A stretch of 26,647 bases of DNA, taken from JALZDI01 sp965653225 (GTDB lineage Bacteria > Actinomycetota > Actinomycetes > Propionibacteriales > Nocardioidaceae). A model generated the notes under the pieces. The model had not been told where the DNA came from. It did not search any database and was given only the letters and a program-made list of their open reading frames with translations. Within the stretch, counting starts at the first letter, position 1, and every line of letters starts with the position of its first letter. This document shows positions 22,052 to 26,647 of the stretch, in pieces. The stretch is taken from positions 1 to 26,647 of the forward strand of contig CBFGZI010000045.1 in assembly GCA_965653225.1 (NCBI GenBank). The letters run 5' to 3'. Both the position numbers and the translations under genes were made by a program.

Positions 22052-22416
22052 AGCTGTCGCCGCAGCCACCCCGGGCCGTGCGTGTGCGCGCCGAGCTCCT
22101 CCACGCGCCGTCGGAGCTCCCGGTCGGAGGTCACCACCGTCACGGAGGTCTCGGGCTCCCGGTCGAGCGCGGAGCGGACGACCGCGACGATCTCGTCGTC
22201 GCCGGACCCGCGGGCGTGTGTCACGGTCAGGTCGCCGCGGGTCGAGGGCTCGACCCCGGAGCGGGCGGCGCCTTCGAGCACGACCACCACCTGACCGGCG
22301 TCCAGGCGCTCGAGGTCGTCCACCAGACGTCCGGCGGCCGCGGCGCGGTCGCGCCACCACCCGTCCGGGCGCGACCCGACCACGTTGGCCGCGTCCACGA
22401 CGATCAGCTCAGCCAC
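22045..22416 (-). CDS. Small NYN/PIN-like domain protein (predicted RNA nuclease)
   Basis: A 123-residue single-domain protein with the NYN/PIN-like plan: a first strand ELIVVDAANVVGSRPDGWW carrying the first metal-binding Asp and an Asn, VVVVLEGAARSGVEP, an acidic pair in GSGDDEIVAVVRSAL, and TVVTSDRELRRRVEE with the last Asp. Proteins of this fold (YacP-like) are predicted metal-dependent ribonucleases, acting on rRNA or mRNA in the cases studied. GTG 22416 is the start because it immediately precedes the first conserved strand. Upstream sequence in frame is shared with the divergent gene's 5' end. No ribosome binding site or clear -10 is visible. Confidence 0.82.
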   Translation of the reverse strand: MAELIVVDAANVVGSRPDGWWRDRAAAAGRLVDDLERLDAGQVVVVLEGAARSGVEPSTRGDLTVTHARGSGDDEIVAVVRSALDREPETSVTVVTSDRELRRRVEELGAHTHGPGWLRRQLG

Positions 22417-22459
22417 AAGTGGCTCCCGGAAAGTCGGTTGTTGTTGGCAAGATGGTGAC

Positions 22460-23446
22460 ATGTCGGTGGACCTGGGAGACCCCATGCATGCCGAGCTGCG
22501 GGTCCGGCTGGCCGCAGACGCGGCGAGCGTGCCCGGTGCACGGAGGTTTGTGCGCGACGGGCTCGCCGACTGGGGCCGGCGCAGCCTGATCGACGACGCC
22601 GCCCTGTGCGTCACGGAGATGGCCGCGAACGCGGCCCTGCACAGCGGCAGCCGGTTCATGGACGTGGTCGTGCTCGACCTGACAGCGGCGGTGCGCGTCG
22701 CGGTCGAGGACGAGGACGGCCAGGTGCCGCTGGAGGCCGTACGCCCGCCGGTCGCGGCGGCCGAGGGCGACCCGATCGGGGGCCTGCCGCTCGACCTGCA
22801 GCCGACGACCGGCCGTGGCCTGGCGATCGTGTCGATGATCGCCGAGAGCTGGGGAGTGCAGGAGATGGCGCACGGCCGGCGGGTGTGGGCCGAGCTGGCC
22901 GACGCCCCGTCGGGTCACGCCGTGCGGCCGCCCGAGGTGCAGCGCAGCGTCGAGGCGGAGTCCGAGTCCGGCCTCCAGGGCTCCCTGCCGGCGGACTGGA
23001 AGACGACGCGGATGCTGCGGTGCCCGGTCGAGCTGGGGCTGCGGCTCGACCAGCACCTCGACGACCTGGTGCGTGAGCTGCAGCTGATCGGCGCCGACCG
23101 GCACAAGGAGCCGCCGGCACCCGTCGGCGAGCTGACCGACAACCTCCTGCGCGCCGCCTTCGCGCGGCACACCGGGCGGCGGATCGCCCAGCAGGCGGCC
23201 GCCGACGGCCTGGACTACGTCGACGTCGAGATGCCCATGCCGCGCGCGATGAGCCCCTCGGTGCGCGAGCTGCTCCGCCTGGCCCGCCAGGCCGACGAGG
23301 TCTGCCACGAGCACGGGCTGCTGACGCTGGCCGCCACGCCGGAGATGGAGTCGCTGCGCACCTGGTTCACCGACTGCATGGTGGGCCAGCTCGAGCACGA
23401 CGCGCCGCCGGTGGCGTACGAGGACTGGCTGGCCGCCCGGTCCTGA
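22460..23446 (+). CDS. Anti-sigma-factor-type ATPase (HATPase_c) with an extra C-terminal domain
   Basis: A 328-residue protein. Residues 1 to about 155 match the RsbW/SpoIIAB-type GHKL ATPase fold: a conserved N-box with two Asn/Glu positions (CVTEMAANAALHS), a G1-like segment (VAVEDEDGQVPL) and a G2 box with TGRGLAIVSMIAESWG. Such proteins phosphorylate anti-sigma antagonists or bind sigma factors. After a linker rich in Glu and Ser, residues about 180-325 form a second, mostly helical domain (ELGLRLDQHLDDLVRELQLI, then ELLRLARQADEVCHEHG) that I do not recognise. ATG 22460 fits the start of the ATPase fold. A weak AAGATG lies just upstream. No sigma factor or antagonist gene lies next to it, so its partner is unknown. 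Confidence 0.8.
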   Translation: MSVDLGDPMHAELRVRLAADAASVPGARRFVRDGLADWGRRSLIDDAALCVTEMAANAALHSGSRFMDVVVLDLTAAVRVAVEDEDGQVPLEAVRPPVAAAEGDPIGGLPLDLQPTTGRGLAIVSMIAESWGVQEMAHGRRVWAELADAPSGHAVRPPEVQRSVEAESESGLQGSLPADWKTTRMLRCPVELGLRLDQHLDDLVRELQLIGADRHKEPPAPVGELTDNLLRAAFARHTGRRIAQQAAADGLDYVDVEMPMPRAMSPSVRELLRLARQADEVCHEHGLLTLAATPEMESLRTWFTDCMVGQLEHDAPPVAYEDWLAARS

Positions 23447-23500
23447 GGGTCGGGCGCGCAGGAGCGGGGCCCGGGCGGGATGGAATACCCGCGCGGCCGG

Positions 23501-23535
23501 TACCGTTGGGGCAGGTAGTTGAAAATCGTACTACC
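23501..23535 (+). promoter_or_regulatory. Promoter with inverted-repeat operator before the flavin monooxygenase pair
   Basis: A TACCGT -10 at 23501-23506 is followed by the inverted repeat GGTAGT-N10-ACTACC (23514-23535), which begins at the expected transcription start, a classic repressor position. The A/T-rich centre (TGAAAATCGT) stands out against the GC-rich surroundings. TAGTTG-like half-sites are common for MarR-type regulators, but the regulator is not in the window. Confidence 0.5.
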
Positions 23536-23570
23536 GCGCGACCCAGACCGGCGCGTGGAGGAGTTGAGCC

Positions 23571-24749
23571 ATGCAGTTCGGAATCTTCACCGTGGGTGAC
23601 GTCACCCAGGACCCGACGACGGGCCGTACGCCCAGCGAGCACGAGCGCATCAAGGCCACGGTCGCGATCGCGCGCAAGGCCGAGGAGGTCGGGCTCGACG
23701 TGTTCGCCACCGGTGAGCACCACAACCCGCCGTTCATCGCGTCCGCGCCGACCACCACGCTGGCCTACATCGGCGCGCAGACGCAGCGGATCATCCTCTC
23801 CACCGCCACCACGCTGATCACGACCACCGACCCGGTGCTGATCGCGGAGAACTACGCCAAGCTGCAGCACCTCACCGACGGCCGGGTGGACCTGATGATG
23901 GGCCGCGGCAACACCGGACCGGTCTATCCCTGGTTCGGCAAGGACATCCGCAAGGGCATCCCGCTGGCGATCGAGAACTACCACCTGCTGTGGCGGCTCT
24001 GGCGAGAGGACGTCGTCGACTGGGAGGGCCAGTTCCGCACACCGCTGCAGGGCTTCACGTCGACGCCGCGGCCGCTGGACGGCGTGCCCCCGTTCGTGTG
24101 GCACGGGTCTATCCGCAGTCCCGAGATCGCCGAGCAGGCCGCGTACTACGGCGACGGGTTCTTCGCCAACCACATCTTCTGGCCCAAGGAGCACACGCAG
24201 CGGATGGTGGAGCTGTACCGCCGGCGCTTCGAGCACTACGGGCACGGCAGCGCCGACCAGGCCATCGTCGGGCTGGGCGGCCAGGCGTTCATGCGCAAGA
24301 ACAGCCAGGACGCCGTACGCGAGTTCCGGCCGTACTTCGACAACGCGCCGGTCTACGGGCACGGTCCGTCGATGGAGGAGTTCACCCGGGAGACGCCGCT
24401 GACCGTGGGCAGCCCACAGCAGGTGATCGAGCGGACGCTGTCGTTCCGCGACTACGTCGGCGACTACCAGCGGCAGCTGTTCCTGATGGACCACGCCGGG
24501 CTGCCCCTCGACACCGTGCTCGAGCAGATCGAGATCCTCGGTGAGGAGGTTGTGCCGGTGCTGCGCAAGGAGTTCGCCGCACTGCGGCCCGCGCACGTTC
24601 CCGACGCGCCGACGCACGCGAGCCTGCGGGACGCCGCGCCGACGGGAGAGTCGGCGCAGGGTCACGAGCACGAGAACGACCACGACAACGACAACGACAA
24701 CGACAGCAACGCCAACGAGAAGCAGGACACGGTGGAGGTGGGCCGATGA
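23571..24749 (+). CDS. FMN-dependent luciferase-like monooxygenase, CE1758 family
   Basis: A 392-residue LLM-class TIM-barrel oxygenase that uses reduced FMN. It has FGIFTVGD at the N-terminus, FATGEHHNPP, the strand IILSTATTLI, LQHLTDGRVDLMMGRG and FVWHGSIRSPEIAEQAA. It is immediately followed, with a 4-base overlap, by the flavin reductase that would supply the reduced FMN. This pairing is the signature of the CE1758/CE1759 family pair. The substrate is not known. The last about 45 residues form a hydrophilic extension with alternating H/N and E/D residues (HEHENDHDNDNDND), which the family does not need. ATG 23571 follows GGAGGAG by seven bases. An inverted repeat at the promoter suggests repression. 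Confidence 0.92.
   Translation: MQFGIFTVGDVTQDPTTGRTPSEHERIKATVAIARKAEEVGLDVFATGEHHNPPFIASAPTTTLAYIGAQTQRIILSTATTLITTTDPVLIAENYAKLQHLTDGRVDLMMGRGNTGPVYPWFGKDIRKGIPLAIENYHLLWRLWREDVVDWEGQFRTPLQGFTSTPRPLDGVPPFVWHGSIRSPEIAEQAAYYGDGFFANHIFWPKEHTQRMVELYRRRFEHYGHGSADQAIVGLGGQAFMRKNSQDAVREFRPYFDNAPVYGHGPSMEEFTRETPLTVGSPQQVIERTLSFRDYVGDYQRQLFLMDHAGLPLDTVLEQIEILGEEVVPVLRKEFAALRPAHVPDAPTHASLRDAAPTGESAQGHEHENDHDNDNDNDSNANEKQDTVEVGR
24663..24716 (+). repeat. Hexanucleotide microsatellite in the monooxygenase 3' end
   Basis: Nine period-6 units (CACGAG twice, then AACGAC/CACGAC mixes, then AGCAAC and GCCAAC) encode an alternating His/Asn-Asp/Glu tail. Three consecutive AACGAC units are exact. Being a multiple of three, length changes would alter tail length but not frame. 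Confidence 0.8.
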
Positions 24750-25363
24750 GCACGCGCAGGATCGCGGTGGTGTCGGCGGGGCTGTCACAGCCCTCGTCGA
24801 CGCGGCTGCTTGCCGACCTGCTCTCCGACGCGGTGGTCCGCGACCTGGCCGAGGACGGCGTCGACGCCAAGGTCGAGGTCGTCGAGCTGCGGGAGTACGC
24901 GCACGACCTGGCCAACAACCTGCTGACGGGGTTCCCCGGCGGCGACCTGCGCGCCGCGGTCGACACAGTCGTGGACGCCGACGCGGTCATCGCCGTCACC
25001 CCGATCTTCACCGCCTCCTACAGCGGGCTGTTCAAGATGTTCTTCGACGTCCTCGACAAGGACAGCCTGGCCGGCAAGCCGGTGCTCGTCGCGGCCACCG
25101 GCGGTACGGCGCGTCACTCGCTGGCGCTCGAGCACGCGGTACGGCCACTGTTCTCGTACCTGCGCGCGGTGGTGGTCCCTACCGCGGTGTACGCCGCCTC
25201 CGAGGACTGGGGCTCCGGCGGCATCGGCGGACGCGCGCTCACCGACCGGGTGGGTCGCGCCGCCGAGGAGCTGGCTGCGCTGGTCGCAGGCCGCCAACCG
25301 CGTGCGGCGGTGGACCCGTTCGAGGAGCCCACGCCGTTCGAGCAGCTCCTCGCCGGTCGCTGA
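24746..25363 (+). CDS. NAD(P)H-dependent FMN reductase, CE1759 family
   Basis: A 205-residue flavodoxin-fold reductase. The FMN phosphate loop is SAGLSQPSSTRLLADLL at residues 10-26, followed by AVIAVTPIFTASYSGLFKMF with the isoalloxazine-contacting loop, and VLVAATGGTARHSLALEH. It should pass reduced FMN to the monooxygenase encoded just upstream, with which it overlaps by four bases (ATGA). Together they form a two-component monooxygenase. The C-terminal PFEEPTPFEQLLAG is typical of the family. Confidence 0.93.
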   Translation: MSTRRIAVVSAGLSQPSSTRLLADLLSDAVVRDLAEDGVDAKVEVVELREYAHDLANNLLTGFPGGDLRAAVDTVVDADAVIAVTPIFTASYSGLFKMFFDVLDKDSLAGKPVLVAATGGTARHSLALEHAVRPLFSYLRAVVVPTAVYAASEDWGSGGIGGRALTDRVGRAAEELAALVAGRQPRAAVDPFEEPTPFEQLLAGR

Positions 25364-25364
25364 C

Positions 25365-25409
25365 CGGACACCGACCGGTCACCGACTGCGACTGAACGGA
25401 CACCGACCG
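25365..25409. repeat. Duplicated 13-mer CGGACACCGACCG
   Basis: Exact copies at 25365-25377 and 25397-25409, separated by 19 bases that include a partial copy (ACCGGTCACCG). It lies just after the FMN reductase stop codon. Confidence 0.7.
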
Positions 25410-25422
25410 AGGTAGGGGTTGC

Positions 25423-25444
25423 GTCAAAGTCGTTGACAGGTCAA
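25423..25444 (+). promoter_or_regulatory. Three alternating GTCAA/TTGAC half-sites before the phosphatase gene
   Basis: GTCAA (25423-25427), TTGAC (25433-25437) and GTCAA (25440-25444) give two overlapping dyads, GTCAA-N5-TTGAC and TTGAC-AG-GTCAA. They end ten bases before the ATG at 25455. This is an operator-like arrangement with no assigned regulator. Confidence 0.4.
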
Positions 25445-25454
25445 GCATGAGCCC

Positions 25455-26192
25455 ATGCCCACCCAGCGTGACCTTGACTGGCCAGACTGTCTGAACATGC
25501 GCGATCTCGGGGGACTGCCCGTCTCCGACGGGGGGAAGACCCGGTTCGGGGCGGTGGTGCGTGGTGACCACCCGTCATACCTCACCCGTGCCGGCTGGGA
25601 CGAGCTGTGGGACTACGGCATTCGCACCGTGATCTCGCTGGAGACCGACGCCGACGACGCCCAGACCTACGCCCACAACAACCTGCCGCTCTCGCTGGAC
25701 GCCGAACGGCAGGGTCTGACCCATCTGCGCTTCCGCATCGAGGATGGGAACGACGAGCAGTTCATGGCGGCCTGGGCCGCGACGGGACTGTGGGGGACTC
25801 CGTTGTACTTCGCCGAAGCGGTCGCCCGCTGGCCGCAGCGGCTGGCGGCGCTGGTTCGTCACCTCGCCCACTGCCAGCCCGGTGGCGTGCTGCTGCACTG
25901 CGGTCGGGGCTGTGACCGCACCGGGCTGGCCACGTACGTGCTGCTGGCGTTGGCAGGAGTCTCGGCCGAGGACATCGCCGCCGACTACGCGCTCAGCGCG
26001 CAGAGGCTGGCGGCCAGGGAGCCGGAGTACGAGCGGCAGCTGAAGAGCCTGCTGGGCGAGCAGGGCAGCTCGGTCGAGGAGGTCTTCGCCGACCTGATGG
26101 CCACGGTGGACCTCGAGCAGCACCTGTTGGCCGCCGGGCTGAACGTCTCCGACCTGTCCAGCGCGCGCGAGCGCATGCTCACGCCGGCCTAG
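25455..26192 (+). CDS. Tyrosine phosphatase (Y_phosphatase3 type)
   Basis: A 245-residue dual-specificity-like phosphatase. The N-terminal NMRDLGGLPVSDGGKTRFG and VVRGDHPSYLT are typical of the secreted-type bacterial tyrosine phosphatases (PtpB/IphP-like), although no signal peptide is present here. The P-loop is HCGRGCDRTG, which keeps the CX5R spacing needed for the cysteine nucleophile and arginine, with an unusual second cysteine in the loop where most relatives have HCxAGKDRTG. A general-acid Asp probably lies in ETDADDAQ or nearby. Activity should be on phosphotyrosine or phosphoinositides. ATG 25455 lacks a strong ribosome binding site. Its stop lies in a hairpin shared with the convergent gene. 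Confidence 0.88.
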   Translation: MPTQRDLDWPDCLNMRDLGGLPVSDGGKTRFGAVVRGDHPSYLTRAGWDELWDYGIRTVISLETDADDAQTYAHNNLPLSLDAERQGLTHLRFRIEDGNDEQFMAAWAATGLWGTPLYFAEAVARWPQRLAALVRHLAHCQPGGVLLHCGRGCDRTGLATYVLLALAGVSAEDIAADYALSAQRLAAREPEYERQLKSLLGEQGSSVEEVFADLMATVDLEQHLLAAGLNVSDLSSARERMLTPA

Positions 26193-26210
26193 GGACTACC
26201 GCTAGGCCGG
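26184..26210. terminator. Perfect hairpin containing both convergent stop codons
   Basis: CCGGCCTAG (26184-26192) pairs with CTAGGCCGG (26202-26210) around a 9-base loop. The left arm ends with the plus-strand TAG and the right arm begins with the minus-strand stop, so one compact structure can end transcription in both directions. Confidence 0.65.
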
Positions 26211-26647
26211 GTTGGCGAGCCCGTCGACGACCTCGGCGTTCGGCATGTCGGCCAGCGACGTGCCGGGCACGACCATCTTCGAGCCGCGGACACCGCTGCC
26301 GATGACCACGTGCGGCGACTCGGCCACCCGGCTGTCGACGTAGACCGGCCAGTCGTCGGGCAGCCCGACCGGGGTGATCCCGCCGTACTCCATGCCGGTC
26401 GCCTCGACGGCGAAGTCGGTCGAGGCGAACGACGCCTTACGCGCGTCGAGGCGACGGCGTACCACGTTGTTTACGTCGGCGCGGGTGTGCGCGAGCACGA
26501 CGCAGGCGGCGTGCCGCTCGACGCCTGCGCGCCGCCCGGTGACGATCACGCAGTTGGCCGACACCTCCATCGGCACGTCGTACGCCTCGTTCAGCTTGGC
26601 GGTGTCGGCGAAGTCGGGGTCGATCTGCGCGACCTCGGCGTCGGGGG
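26202..26647 (-). CDS. YbaK/EbsC-type aminoacyl-tRNA deacylase (5' end outside window)
   Basis: The reading frame is open to the right edge, so only the C-terminal about 147 residues are visible. They include DPDFADTAKLNEAYDVPMEV, SANCVIVTGRR, CVVLAHTRADVNNVVRRRLD, RKASFASTDFAVEATGMEYGG and the glycine-rich ITPVGLPDDWPVYVD with VIGSGVRGSKMVV. These blocks match the YbaK/ProX editing domain, which hydrolyses mischarged aminoacyl-tRNA in trans (for example Cys- or Ala-tRNAPro). The GMEYGGITPVG loop forms the active-site pocket in the family. Substrate preference cannot be read from this fragment. It converges on the phosphatase gene with a 9-base gap. Confidence 0.88.
   Translation of the reverse strand, partial: PDAEVAQIDPDFADTAKLNEAYDVPMEVSANCVIVTGRRAGVERHAACVVLAHTRADVNNVVRRRLDARKASFASTDFAVEATGMEYGGITPVGLPDDWPVYVDSRVAESPHVVIGSGVRGSKMVVPGTSLADMPNAEVVDGLANPA

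Noticed and set aside
25433..25438. TTGACA as a -35 for the phosphatase gene
   Set aside because: A -10 at the normal distance would fall inside the coding sequence and reads ATGCCC. The motif is better explained as one of three TTGAC/GTCAA half-sites.

Overview
The window is a compact, very GC-rich stretch of an actinobacterial chromosome. Third codon positions are almost all G or C, GTG and TTG starts are common, and many genes have a TANNNT -10 hexamer 6-8 bases before the start codon with no room for a leader. Gene content and order (moaA, a dodecin, fabG then an InhA-type fabI, SURF1, a two-ACT-domain serB, NfeD with an SPFH protein, a CE1758/CE1759-type flavin pair) suggest a Nocardioides-like member of the Propionibacteriales. 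That placement is inference from gene family and order; no 16S or marker search was possible.

Layout. 1-4032: the tail of an ABC-F ATPase, a crotonase-family enzyme, a one-gene ABC exporter, then 442 bases without a gene that hold four related 50-base palindromic units. 4033-8393: a sirtuin convergent with a SURF1/GH15 pair, and moaA divergent from SURF1 with the two promoters about 20 bases apart. 8394-9641: two minus-strand genes (a small Cys/His protein and a DUF3099 membrane protein) and several strong hairpins. 9644-12524: dodecin, fabG, fabI and an FMN-dependent nitronate-monooxygenase-like enzyme that overlaps fabI by 4 bases. 12569-14617: an unusual cut-down cyanophycin-synthetase-like Mur ligase, a small anchored protein and a SixA phosphatase. 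14689-16695 (minus): serB and an unrecognised conserved-looking gene. 16790-20107: a lone ABC ATPase, then NfeD, SPFH and a TauE/SafE permease. 20138-21988: a self-contained regulatory unit in which a palindrome overlaps the promoter of a fused ArsR/SRPBCC/DinB-like protein, followed by a second SRPBCC gene. 22045-26647: a small PIN-like nuclease, an anti-sigma-type ATPase, a flavin monooxygenase/FMN reductase pair behind a candidate operator, a tyrosine phosphatase, and the edge of a YbaK-type deacylase.

Most genes are housekeeping or metabolic, and I see no prophage, insertion sequence, CRISPR array or RNA gene. The parts that stand out are the four-unit palindromic array before the sirtuin promoter, the Mur-ligase relative that lacks two expected domains and key residues, the three-domain ArsR fusion with a ribosome binding site and start codon inside its reading frame, overlapping alternative hairpins after moaA, a structured intergenic region at 8908-8978, and a uniform set of leaderless promoters that corrects several start codons.
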